A program made the position numbers and the translations under genes. Positions 1 to 7,908 of a stretch of DNA of 21,947 bases are shown piece by piece. Source of the DNA: Paracoccaceae bacterium. GTDB lineage: Bacteria; Pseudomonadota; Alphaproteobacteria; Rhodobacterales; Rhodobacteraceae. The first letter of the stretch is position 1. Each line of letters starts with the position of its first letter. Location of the stretch: the NCBI GenBank assembly GCA_002712045.1, contig PARX01000029.1, forward strand, positions 39,212-61,158, in the 5' to 3' direction. A model generated the notes under the pieces. That model did no database searches. It worked only from the letters and a program-made list of their open reading frames with translations, and had not been told where the DNA came from.

Positions 1-671
1 ATACCTGATGGAGCCATTGGAACCATAGAAGGGTAATCACCCCAGAAGCCATCAACTCCCATTACTGAAGCATGATATACTTCTGCGATCAGTTCATTTT
101 TTGGTAGACCTACTCTTGCTTTTTCAAGAATAATCTCATGCATGTGTTGAACAATCTTTGCTGCTCTTTTCATATAAATAATTTCAGTTTCACTTTTTAT
201 TGACCTTTGCCAATTAACGAGACTAGTTGCATCGTAAAAATCTACACTTAATTCCCCTTTTAAAGTAAGAAATGCTGAGGCAGAAAACCAATAATTATCC
301 ATTTCTAATCCAATCTTACCCTGATTGAGGCCTCGTTTTTTGATTATAGTTGCAAGATCTAACATTGGATGTTTGTTTGGATTTTGAACATAACTATCAT
401 CATATCCATAGATACGCTCTGACTTCATAAATACCGTACGTTTGGCTCCGTTCGCATCCATACCTCTACCCCACCAAATAGGATCTCCTTCTGCAGGTAA
501 AATTACCGCCTGGTGTACGTAAAAGGACCAACCATCGTAACCTGTTAACCAGTTCATATTCGATGGATCAGATATTATTAAAGAATCTAATCCTTTTTCT
601 TGCATTTTCATTTGGGTTTTTTTGATTCTTAGTTGATATTCTTTAACTGGGAAATTTAAATTAGAACTCAT
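1..671 (-). CDS. doeA: Ectoine hydrolase DoeA, N-terminal part (cut by window edge)
   Basis: Translating the minus strand from the ATG at 671-669 gives an open frame of 223 residues that runs off the left edge; the family is roughly 400 residues, so about half is visible. The fragment has the creatinase/M24-like N-terminal domain, and its stretches match my memory of DoeA/EutD ectoine hydrolases closely: SDPSNMNWLTGYDGWSFYVH (about residues 34-53), GRGMDANGA, YVQNP, GLEMDNYWFSA, LVNWQR and GGDYP-like FWGDYPSMVP near the edge. DoeA opens the ectoine ring to N-acetyl-diaminobutyrate in the cytoplasm so that ectoine can serve as carbon and nitrogen source. An AGAGG stretch lies about 12 nt upstream of the ATG. 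The gene diverges from the hpsN-like gene. The rest of the ectoine pathway would lie to the left, outside the window. Another M24 aminopeptidase or creatinase is less likely given the DoeA-specific motifs. Confidence 0.88.
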   Translation of the reverse strand, partial: MSSNLNFPVKEYQLRIKKTQMKMQEKGLDSLIISDPSNMNWLTGYDGWSFYVHQAVILPAEGDPIWWGRGMDANGAKRTVFMKSERIYGYDDSYVQNPNKHPMLDLATIIKKRGLNQGKIGLEMDNYWFSASAFLTLKGELSVDFYDATSLVNWQRSIKSETEIIYMKRAAKIVQHMHEIILEKARVGLPKNELIAEVYHASVMGVDGFWGDYPSMVPMAPSG

Positions 672-855
672 ACCATAAAGCCTCTACTGATAGATTTGAT
701 CATTGTTGTATCAAGCACGCTGATAATTCCAAGACAAATTTGCGAAAATCAAAATATTTGATTTTGGTAAGTCGTATTTTGATGTCAAATCAACAGCTTC
801 AGTTGCGGTGTCTTGAAGATTAAGTGTTTATTGGAGTTGGCGGCGGGGAGTTTTT
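672..855. promoter_or_regulatory. Divergent intergenic region with TTTGAT/ATCAAA inverted half-sites
   Basis: This 184-bp spacer separates doeA (minus) from the hpsN-like gene (plus) and must hold both promoters. The hexamer TTTGAT or its complement ATCAAA recurs. There is a perfect inverted repeat ATCAAA-ATA-TTTGAT at 748-762, TTTGA-TG-TCAAA at 778-789, and TTGAT-N9-ATCAA at 696-714. Recurrent half-sites in a divergent spacer of two catabolic genes are what a shared regulator would use, but which regulator is unknown. A GGGGAG ribosome binding site sits 6-7 nt before the plus-strand ATG at 856. Confidence 0.35.
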
Positions 856-2145
856 ATGCCTATCGAATTTTTGAAAAAAGCAAGAAAAAAAAATGTTGAA
901 GCATTAAATGATGTTAATGGATCAGTGTCTAATATGCTTAGAAAAATAGAATTGGGTGGGGAGAGACAGGCAGAGAGCTTCTCAAGAGAATTTGATAATT
1001 TCTCAGGACCAATAGTGGTTTCAGAATCTTTGGTTAAGTTAGCCGAGAAGTCCGTTTCTAATGATGTAAAAGAAGATATTCATTATGCAAAAGAAAATGT
1101 AGAGAAATTTGCATTGGAACAATTGAATTCGATGAATGACTTCCAAAGTGAAATTCGACCTGGACTAATCGCTGGCCAAAAGTCGATTCCAGTAAATTCT
1201 GCGGGCTGTTATGTACCCGGTGGCCGTTATAGCCATATAGCTTCTGCAATAATGACAGTCACAACTGCGAAAGTGGCTGGCGTAAAAAATATTACTGTAT
1301 GCTCACCACCAAGGAATGGACAGAAAACTCCAAATGAGATTATTTATGCTGCCAGACTGTGTGGTGCTGATAAGATATTAACTTTGGGAGGGGTTCAAGG
1401 AATTGCATCCTTAGCTTTTGGATTTTTTGGTGCTCCAAAGTCAGATATTATCGTTGGGCCAGGAAATCAGTTTGTTACTCAGGCTAAAAGGTTATTGTTT
1501 GGGCGGGTTGGTATTGATATGTTGGCGGGACCCACCGATAGTTTAATTATAGCAGACTCTACAGCAGACCCAGTATTAGTAGCAACTGATTTGATAAGCC
1601 AAGCTGAACACGGATATAATTCACCAGTTTGGTTGCTATCTGATGATAGAAAGCTTTGTTTGGATGTTTTAAATTTGGTTCCAGATCAAATTAATAGTTT
1701 ACCAAAAATAAATAGAGATAATGCTGCGGCAGCCTGGAATGACTTTGGACAAGTGATTCTATGCGACAATCGGGAATTAATAGCCAAAGAATCTGATAAT
1801 ATATCTCCAGAGCATTTAAGCATCCAAGCCGATAACCTTGAATGGTGGCTTAATAGACTATCTTCTTATGGATCCTTGTTTTTAGGAGAGGAAACAACAG
1901 TATCTTTTGGAGATAAGGTTTCAGGACCAAATCATGTTTTACCAACATCTGGAGCAGCACGATATACAGGTGGTTTATCAGTCCATAACTTTCGAAAAAT
2001 TGTAACATGGCAAAAATCAACTCGATATGCGGCAAAAGAGCAGGCTATAAAAACTGCTAGGATTTCGCGTTTGGAGGGTATGGAAGGTCATGCTAGATCA
2101 GCAGATGTAAGGTTGAAAAAATTTTTTCCCGATCAAAATCTTTGA
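856..2145 (+). CDS. Histidinol-dehydrogenase-family enzyme, probable sulfopropanediol 3-dehydrogenase (HpsN type)
   Basis: This is a 429-residue NAD-dependent alcohol/aldehyde dehydrogenase of the HisD fold. Zinc and catalytic residues are all in place by alignment from memory with E. coli HisD: Q249 and H252 in SQAEHG, the E319-H320 pair in SPEHL, D353 in FGDKVSG and H412 in EGHARS. Other regions look like HpsN rather than HisD: YVPGGRYSHIASA at about 119-131 and GIDMLAGPTDSLIIADSTAD at about 219-238. The histidinol-contacting glutamate four residues before D353 in E. coli HisD is a valine here. HpsN oxidises 2,3-dihydroxypropane-1-sulfonate to sulfolactate; that this is the substrate here is inference. 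No histidine-biosynthesis gene is nearby. It starts with a strong GGGGAG site and leads a catabolic run, so a role in histidine synthesis seems unlikely. Confidence 0.72.
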   Translation: MPIEFLKKARKKNVEALNDVNGSVSNMLRKIELGGERQAESFSREFDNFSGPIVVSESLVKLAEKSVSNDVKEDIHYAKENVEKFALEQLNSMNDFQSEIRPGLIAGQKSIPVNSAGCYVPGGRYSHIASAIMTVTTAKVAGVKNITVCSPPRNGQKTPNEIIYAARLCGADKILTLGGVQGIASLAFGFFGAPKSDIIVGPGNQFVTQAKRLLFGRVGIDMLAGPTDSLIIADSTADPVLVATDLISQAEHGYNSPVWLLSDDRKLCLDVLNLVPDQINSLPKINRDNAAAAWNDFGQVILCDNRELIAKESDNISPEHLSIQADNLEWWLNRLSSYGSLFLGEETTVSFGDKVSGPNHVLPTSGAARYTGGLSVHNFRKIVTWQKSTRYAAKEQAIKTARISRLEGMEGHARSADVRLKKFFPDQNL

Positions 2146-2228
2146 GTATTTCAAAAAAACTATCATTTATCTTTTCCAAAACTAATTTAGGTCTTGTTTC
2201 TTTGAGTGACGCAAGCAAATCATAAACT

Positions 2229-3137
2229 ATGGAAATTATAAAAGAAAAAGATAACGTTTTTGCTGGCATCTCATGGATGGTTGTTACTGGACTAATGTTT
2301 GTTGCGGTTACTGGTATTGTCAGGCATGTAGGATCAGAGATTCCTGCAGCGCAAGCCGCGTTTATTCGTTATCTATTCGGTCTAATTATAGTTCTACCAT
2401 TCTTGCGCAGGATGTTTTTGAAAAAACGTTCAATTTATACATACTCAATTTTTGCTATTAGAGGGTTTTCCCATGCCTTAGGAGTTATCTTGTGGTTCTA
2501 TGCTATGGCGAGAATTACATTGGCTGAGGTTACAGCTATTGGTTATGTTTCACCTATATTTGTTACTCTTGGAGCAGCTCTATTTTTAGGTGAAAAATTG
2601 GCTTTGAGAAGAATAATGGCAGTTCTTATAGCATTCTTAGGAGCTTTAATAATTCTCAGGCCTGGTTTTCGGGAAATTGAAATAGGGCATTTTGCTCAAC
2701 TTTGTACTGCACCTTTGTTTGCTATAAGTTATTTGTTAACGAAATTTATGACTAAGGATGAAGATCCCATAGTAATAGTGGGAATGCTTACAATTTTTGT
2801 TACGCTTGGTTTGGCGCCATTTGCAATTATGCAATGGGTTTCACCGTCTTTGGTTGAAGTCGCTTGGTTGGCTCTTGTAGCAGTTTTTGCCACTGGCGGT
2901 CACTACACGATGACACGAGCTTTAAACGCTGCTCCAATCATGGTTACTCAGCCAGTCCATTTTCTACAGCTAGTTTGGGCAACATTATTAGGACTATTAA
3001 TATTTTCTGAGCCTTTAGATATCTATGTGATACTGGGTGGTGGAGTTATTATATCTGCTGTAACATTCATTTCTTATCGTGAGGCTAAGTTGAACTTGAA
3101 GTCAAAAACACCACCAGTAATTGTTACAAAAACCTAA
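2229..3137 (+). CDS. EamA/DMT-superfamily inner-membrane transporter
   Basis: This 302-residue, highly hydrophobic protein has about ten transmembrane segments and the internally duplicated EamA architecture. The first repeat runs about residues 12-145 and includes the YVSPIFVTLGAALFLGEK element typical of the end of an EamA unit. The second runs about 155-285 and includes QPVHFLQLVWATLLGLLIFSE, the equivalent element. The family carries small metabolites across the inner membrane by drug/metabolite exchange; the substrate cannot be read from the sequence. It lies 83 bp after the hpsN-like gene and 16 bp before the GMC oxidoreductase on the same strand, so it may move a substrate or product of those enzymes. 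The ribosome binding site is weak; the ATG at 2229 is chosen because it precedes the first membrane helix by a normal distance. Confidence 0.85.
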   Translation: MEIIKEKDNVFAGISWMVVTGLMFVAVTGIVRHVGSEIPAAQAAFIRYLFGLIIVLPFLRRMFLKKRSIYTYSIFAIRGFSHALGVILWFYAMARITLAEVTAIGYVSPIFVTLGAALFLGEKLALRRIMAVLIAFLGALIILRPGFREIEIGHFAQLCTAPLFAISYLLTKFMTKDEDPIVIVGMLTIFVTLGLAPFAIMQWVSPSLVEVAWLALVAVFATGGHYTMTRALNAAPIMVTQPVHFLQLVWATLLGLLIFSEPLDIYVILGGGVIISAVTFISYREAKLNLKSKTPPVIVTKT

Positions 3138-3153
3138 ATGAAATGAGAGAATT

Positions 3154-4815
3154 ATGAATGCAGATTATGTTATTGTTGGAGCGGGTAGTGCTGGTTGTGC
3201 TCTCGCATATCGGCTTTCGGAAGGTAGAGCTAATTCTGTTTTGATAATTGAACATGGTGGCTCAGATGCAGGTCCATTAATAAATATGCCGGGTGCATTA
3301 TCATATCCAATGAATATGCCACGTTATGATTGGGGCTTTAAGTCCGAACCGGAAACCAATCTAAATAATCGTCGATTAGCTACGCCCAGAGGTAAAGTAA
3401 TTGGAGGATCTTCGTCGATAAATGGGATGATTTACGTCAGAGGCCATGCGAAAGATTTTGATTACTGGGAAGAAAGTGGGGCGACAGGCTGGGCTTACAA
3501 GCATATATTGCCGTATTATAAAAAAATGGAAAATTGGTCGGCTGGAGGTCACGGGGGTGATGAAACCTGGCGCGGAAAAGATGGACCATTGTATGTCAGT
3601 CGTGGCCCACGAAAGAATCCATTAGTAAAAGCTTTCATCGATGCGGGAGAGCAAGCGGGTTATTACCGTATAGGTGATTATAATGGGCATCAACAGGAAG
3701 GTTTTGGCCCTTATGATATGACCGTCCACAAGGGGCAAAGATGGTCTGCGGCTAAGGCGTATTTGTACCCTGCCTTGAAAAGATCGAATTGTAATTTGCT
3801 TAAAGCTCTAGCTTTGAAAATAATCTTTGAAGATGGTTGTGCGAAAGGCGTTGAAGTTTCTCATAAAGGTGCGGTTAAAACCATAATTGCAAATAAAGAG
3901 GTTATTTTGGCTGCGTCTTCAATTAATTCACCAAAATTATTAATGTTATCAGGAATTGGTCCTGCCGCTCATTTAAAAAAACATGGAATTAATGTGATAG
4001 CAGATCGTCCAGGTGTGGGAAAAAACTTGCAAGATCATCTTGAGGTTTATATGCAAATGGCGGCTAGCCAACCTGTTAGTTTATTTAAGTATTGGAATTT
4101 TTGGGGTAAAGCTTACGTTGGGGCTCGATGGTTGTTGACCAAGACGGGACCTGGAGCAACAAATCAATTTGAAAGTGCAGGTTTTATTAGATCGGATAAG
4201 GGCGTTGAATATCCAGATATCCAATATCATTTCTTACCGATAGCTGTTCGTTATGACGGGCAAGCCACTAGTGAAGGCCATGGTTTCCAAGCTCATGTAG
4301 GCCCAATGCGATCTCCATCAAGAGGTGAAATTACTTTGAAATCAGGAGATCCTTATCAACCACCTCGAATACAATTTAATTACATGTCTACAAAAAAAGA
4401 TTGGGTTGATTTTCGAAAATGTATTCGATTGACTAGGGAAATCTTTGCTCAAGATGCATTTAAGCCATTTGTAAAGCACGAAATTCAACCTGGACCAGAT
4501 GTTAACTCTGACGAAGGGATTGATGAATTTATAAAGAGCCATGCAGAAAGTGCATACCATCCCTGTGGAACTTGTAAAATGGGTAGTGATACTGACAAAT
4601 TCGCTGTGGTTGATCCCGAAACTAAAGTAATCGGAGTTCAAAATCTTCGGGTGGTGGATAGCTCAGTTTTCCCGAGAATTACTAATGGTAATTTGAATGC
4701 ACCTTCGATTATGACAGGCGAAAAAGCTGCTGATCATATACTGGGGAGAGATTTATTGTCACCCTCTAATGTTGAACCTTGGATAAATCCTAATTGGAAG
4801 AGCAGCCAGAGATAA
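3154..4815 (+). CDS. GMC-family FAD oxidoreductase, choline dehydrogenase (BetA)-like
   Basis: This 553-residue GMC flavoprotein shows the N-terminal FAD dinucleotide motif VGAGSAG (residues 8-14). It has both GMC signatures, at about 79-97 (RGKVIGGSSSINGM) and about 254-270 (ASSINSPKLLMLSGIGP). The active-site His is H469 in YHPCGTCKMG, and the partner Asn lies in GNLNAPSIM (N515). Order and spacing match BetA, which oxidises choline to betaine aldehyde using membrane electron acceptors. BetA-like proteins also include enzymes for other alcohols, and no betB (betaine aldehyde dehydrogenase) or betI lies beside it, so the choline assignment is provisional. Carnitine genes downstream make a trimethylammonium alcohol substrate plausible. 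The downstream hydroxyacid dehydrogenase ATG begins 2 bp after its stop, indicating co-translation. Confidence 0.8.
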   Translation: MNADYVIVGAGSAGCALAYRLSEGRANSVLIIEHGGSDAGPLINMPGALSYPMNMPRYDWGFKSEPETNLNNRRLATPRGKVIGGSSSINGMIYVRGHAKDFDYWEESGATGWAYKHILPYYKKMENWSAGGHGGDETWRGKDGPLYVSRGPRKNPLVKAFIDAGEQAGYYRIGDYNGHQQEGFGPYDMTVHKGQRWSAAKAYLYPALKRSNCNLLKALALKIIFEDGCAKGVEVSHKGAVKTIIANKEVILAASSINSPKLLMLSGIGPAAHLKKHGINVIADRPGVGKNLQDHLEVYMQMAASQPVSLFKYWNFWGKAYVGARWLLTKTGPGATNQFESAGFIRSDKGVEYPDIQYHFLPIAVRYDGQATSEGHGFQAHVGPMRSPSRGEITLKSGDPYQPPRIQFNYMSTKKDWVDFRKCIRLTREIFAQDAFKPFVKHEIQPGPDVNSDEGIDEFIKSHAESAYHPCGTCKMGSDTDKFAVVDPETKVIGVQNLRVVDSSVFPRITNGNLNAPSIMTGEKAADHILGRDLLSPSNVEPWINPNWKSSQR

Positions 4816-4817
4816 TA

Positions 4818-5756
4818 ATGGGTATTTTGATAGATTTAAAAGACAAGAGTTGGATGGAAGATTCCGATCTAAAACAAATTATATCAAGTGATTTACCTGG
4901 AGTATCTATCACTTGTGGAGAGCCAAAAAAAATTCTGAAGGATGTTATTATGGCAATAGGTATTAAGGATTTTGATAAAAATATCTTGAAAAAATTGCCT
5001 AATTTACGATTGATTCAGAAGGTGGGTGCTGGCGTTGAAAATATGCTATCCAATTCTAATATGCCAAAACATATTAAAATCTGTCGTATGAGTAGTGAGA
5101 TGCAGGCAAAGGAAATGGCAGAATATTGTTTGGCAGAAGTATTGGCTTACCAGCGCAATATCCGCGAGTATTTTAATAATCAATCGTTAAAGATGTGGAA
5201 ACAGCGTCAACCTTTAATTGTAAAAGATAAAAGTGTTTCTATTTTAGGGTTGGGATTAATTGGAATGGAAATTGCTCAAATCTTGCAAAATTTTGGTTTT
5301 ACTGTCTTTGGATGGAGTAGAACGGTTAAACCACAATTAAATTTTAAAAATTACAGTGGAATTAATGGATTGATTGCCGTCGTTTCTAAGGCAGATTATG
5401 TAATTAGCGTTTTACCAGAAACTAATGAGACAAAAAACCTATTATCATTGAGTATTCTAAGGAAATTCAAACCAGGATCGGTTCTTATAAACGTTGGGCG
5501 GGGATCAGTCATAAACGAGGAAGGATTGATAAAGGTTCTCTCTGAAGGCATATTAGGTGGAGCTACCTTAGACGTTTTTCAGCAAGAACCCTTGCCAAAG
5601 GAACATCCTTTCTGGACCCATCCTAAGATTGTCATAACCCCTCATGTTTCGGGTTGGAATGTTGAGGATGCAATTGAAACTATTCCATTAAATTATTACC
5701 GATTAATAAAAAATGAACCGTTACTATTTGAGATTGATCAAAAGCGAGGATATTGA
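4818..5756 (+). CDS. D-isomer-specific 2-hydroxyacid dehydrogenase, GhrA-like
   Basis: This 312-residue NAD(P)-dependent dehydrogenase has the Rossmann motif GLGLIG at 144-149 followed by the dinucleotide-binding strand ending in FGWSR. The catalytic triad of the family is visible: R228 in NVGRGS, E257 in QQEPLP and H276 in TPHVSG. The C-terminal pattern (LDVFQQEPLP then HPFWTHPKIVITPH) resembles glyoxylate/hydroxypyruvate reductase A. The likely reaction is reversible reduction of a short 2-oxoacid such as glyoxylate or hydroxypyruvate; the in vivo substrate is unknown. The ATG at 4818 is preferred over an in-frame TTG at 4794, which would lie inside the upstream gene and add eight unrelated residues. 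The 2-bp gap to the GMC gene implies an operon. Confidence 0.83.
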   Translation: MGILIDLKDKSWMEDSDLKQIISSDLPGVSITCGEPKKILKDVIMAIGIKDFDKNILKKLPNLRLIQKVGAGVENMLSNSNMPKHIKICRMSSEMQAKEMAEYCLAEVLAYQRNIREYFNNQSLKMWKQRQPLIVKDKSVSILGLGLIGMEIAQILQNFGFTVFGWSRTVKPQLNFKNYSGINGLIAVVSKADYVISVLPETNETKNLLSLSILRKFKPGSVLINVGRGSVINEEGLIKVLSEGILGGATLDVFQQEPLPKEHPFWTHPKIVITPHVSGWNVEDAIETIPLNYYRLIKNEPLLFEIDQKRGY

Positions 5757-5820
5757 TGTGGGGGAACTTATTTTATCATGGCAATAAATTAAAAAAACTT
5801 AATTTAAGAGAGTCACAATC

Positions 5821-6864
5821 ATGCGTAGAAAAAAGCTGGGATCAACAGATCTAGAAATATCAGAAATTTGTTTAGGTTCGATGACCTGGGGAACGCAAAA
5901 TACCAAGAATGAAGCATTTGAGCAGATAGATATGGCTTTAGACCATAATGTAAATATTATTGATACTGCTGAGATGTACCCCGTGAATCCTCTGTCAATG
6001 GAGACACAGGGAAATTCTGAAAAAATTATAGGAGACTGGGTAAAAAAATCAAAGAGGCGTGATGAAGTGATCATTGCAACGAAGGTCTCGGGCAAAGGGT
6101 ACCAAGCAGTACGGAAAGGAGCACCAATTTCTCAAAAAACGATAAGGATAGCTCTGGAGAATTCTCTTCAGAATTTAAGTTCAGAGTATATTGATCTTTA
6201 TCAGTTGCATTGGCCTAATAGAGGCTCTTACATGTTTAGACAAAATTGGAATTATGACCCTACCTTGCAATCAACAGAAGAGGCATTGGATCATTTTTTA
6301 GATGTTTTGGAGACAATAAAAAAGCTGATTTCTGAAGGAAAAATAAGACATTTTGGACTCTCAAATGAGAGCGCATGGGGTGTAGCTACTTGGATAAAAT
6401 TAAGTGAAAAATATAATTTACCTCGAGTAGTTTCAATACAGAATGAATATTCATTACTTTGTCGGTTGTTTGATACCGATTTAGCGGAATTATCTCATCA
6501 TGAAAATGTTGGATTGTTAGCATTTTCACCATTAGCGGCAGGCCTTTTATCTGGTAAGTACCAGAATGACGTTATTCCAGAAGGATCAAGAATGTCGATT
6601 GTACCTAATCTTGGGGGGAGAGTGTCCAAGAACGCTTTTAATGCAATTAGTTGTTATCTCGCTATTGCAAAAAAGTTTAACATAGACCCATGCCAAATGG
6701 CTCTTGCCTTTTGTAGATCGAGAGGTTTTATAAGCTCAGCTATTATTGGAGCTACAAAAAAGGCCCAACTTAAGAACGCTCTAGAATCAACTTCCTTAAA
6801 GCTAAATGATGAGATTCTTCAAGAAATAAGTGATATTCATAAACTTTATCCTATACCATACTAA
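5821..6864 (+). CDS. tas: Aldo/keto reductase, Tas family
   Basis: This 347-residue NADPH-dependent oxidoreductase has the TIM-barrel aldo/keto reductase tetrad: D48 and Y53 in DTAEMYP, K88 in ATKVSG and H130 in YQLHWP. The motif string SMTWGTQN, AEMYPVNP, ETQG, GLSNESAWG and SIQNEYSLL is that of the E. coli Tas subgroup rather than other AKRs. Tas was named for suppressing a tyrosine auxotroph in E. coli, but its physiological substrate is not established. Length is normal. It lies 64 bp after the hydroxyacid dehydrogenase and 97 bp before the carnitine-type operon, so it could belong to either transcription unit. An AGAGAG ribosome binding site precedes the ATG. Confidence 0.87.
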   Translation: MRRKKLGSTDLEISEICLGSMTWGTQNTKNEAFEQIDMALDHNVNIIDTAEMYPVNPLSMETQGNSEKIIGDWVKKSKRRDEVIIATKVSGKGYQAVRKGAPISQKTIRIALENSLQNLSSEYIDLYQLHWPNRGSYMFRQNWNYDPTLQSTEEALDHFLDVLETIKKLISEGKIRHFGLSNESAWGVATWIKLSEKYNLPRVVSIQNEYSLLCRLFDTDLAELSHHENVGLLAFSPLAAGLLSGKYQNDVIPEGSRMSIVPNLGGRVSKNAFNAISCYLAIAKKFNIDPCQMALAFCRSRGFISSAIIGATKKAQLKNALESTSLKLNDEILQEISDIHKLYPIPY

Positions 6865-6961
6865 TTTTTTTAAGTTTTATAGGTAATATTATTTATTTAT
6901 TTGTTTTCAGGGTTGCTCAAATTGACGGAATCATTTTTGGTCGTTTGAAAGGAGTTTTGAA

Positions 6962-7876
6962 ATGCCATTAGAAATGAATCGAGAAGTCTTTATCACTTGT
7001 GCTGTAACTGGATCTGGGTCTACTCAGGATCGATCCCCAAACGTACCGCGATCCCCAAAAGAGATAGCCGACAGTGCGATTTCAGCTGCAGAGGCTGGCG
7101 CGGCGATAGTCCATTGCCATGTCAGGGATCCCGAGAGTGGATCTCCGTCGCGTAGATTGGATTATTATCGTGAAGTTACCAGTTTGATTAGATCTTCTAA
7201 AGTGGATGTTATTCTTAATTTAACTGCCGGAATGGGTGGAGATGTTGTATTTGGTGGTGTTGAAACCCCTTTACCGTTGAATGTTAATGGTACTGATATG
7301 GTTGGGTCTTCGGAAAGAGTGGCTCATGTTGCAGAGTGTTTGCCAGAAATTTGTACGTTGGATTGCGGAACAATGAATTTTGCAGAAGCTGATTATGTTA
7401 TGACAAATACGCCTGGTGTTTTACAGGAGATGGGTCGGCAAATGACTGCATTAGGAGTAAAGCCAGAAATTGAGGCATTTGATACAGGGCATCTTTGGTA
7501 CGCAAAACAGCTTGTTTCGGACGGGATTTTAGAGCCTGATGCCCTTGTACAACTTTGTATGGGAGTTCCTTGGGGAGCTCCAGATGATTTAAATACATTT
7601 TTAGCAATGGTAAATAATGTTCCAAAAAATTGGTCCTTTTCTGCTTTTGGATTGGGACGAAATCAAATGCCTTATGTTGCTGCTAGTGTACTGGCTGGAG
7701 GTAATGTTAGAGTAGGGCTTGAAGATAACTTAATGTTAGAAAAAGGTGTTTTAGCGACAAATGAAAGTTTGGTCCTTCGTGCTTCAAAGATCATAAATGA
7801 TATGGGCGCCTCAATATTAGGCCCGGATGCCGTGCGAAAAAAATTAAAATTGATTAAAAGAAAACCAAATTTCTAG
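6962..7876 (+). CDS. cdhC: Beta-keto acid cleavage enzyme (BKACE), probable 3-dehydrocarnitine:acetyl-CoA trimethylamine transferase
   Basis: This 304-residue zinc enzyme belongs to the BKACE (former DUF849/Kce) family. The metal ligands H51 and H53 sit in VHCHVRDP and the glutamate ligand E254 in VGLEDN. The substrate loop FGLGRNQMP is also present, as is the N-terminal ITCAVTGSG strand. BKACE enzymes condense a beta-keto acid with acetyl-CoA and split it into acetoacetate and a new acyl-CoA. Beside a carnitine dehydrogenase/thioesterase fusion the expected substrate is 3-dehydrocarnitine, giving betainyl-CoA plus acetoacetate. The gene opens the cluster with a strong site (AAAGGAG about 7 nt before the ATG) after a 97-bp spacer, suggesting a promoter there. 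Substrate assignment is from context; the family call is firm. Confidence 0.86.
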   Translation: MPLEMNREVFITCAVTGSGSTQDRSPNVPRSPKEIADSAISAAEAGAAIVHCHVRDPESGSPSRRLDYYREVTSLIRSSKVDVILNLTAGMGGDVVFGGVETPLPLNVNGTDMVGSSERVAHVAECLPEICTLDCGTMNFAEADYVMTNTPGVLQEMGRQMTALGVKPEIEAFDTGHLWYAKQLVSDGILEPDALVQLCMGVPWGAPDDLNTFLAMVNNVPKNWSFSAFGLGRNQMPYVAASVLAGGNVRVGLEDNLMLEKGVLATNESLVLRASKIINDMGASILGPDAVRKKLKLIKRKPNF

Positions 7877-7908
7877 AGTAGTCTAATTGACTTTTATGGA
7901 AAGGATTG

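Noticed and set aside
779..793. FNR/Anr box TTGAT-N4-ATCAA
   Set aside because: The spacer is five bases, not four, so the site does not fit the expected geometry.
856..2145. Annotation as histidinol dehydrogenase of histidine biosynthesis
   Set aside because: Flanking motifs are of the HpsN type, the histidinol-contacting glutamate before D353 is replaced by Val, and the gene sits in a catabolic run without his genes.
4794..4817. Upstream TTG start for the 2-hydroxyacid dehydrogenase
   Set aside because: It lies inside the GMC gene, adds eight non-family residues and has a better ATG immediately after the previous stop.
5786..5805. AAATTAA/TTAATTT hairpin before the aldo/keto reductase gene as a terminator
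   Set aside because: The stem contains no G or C and no T tract follows; it is expected by chance in such AT-rich spacers.
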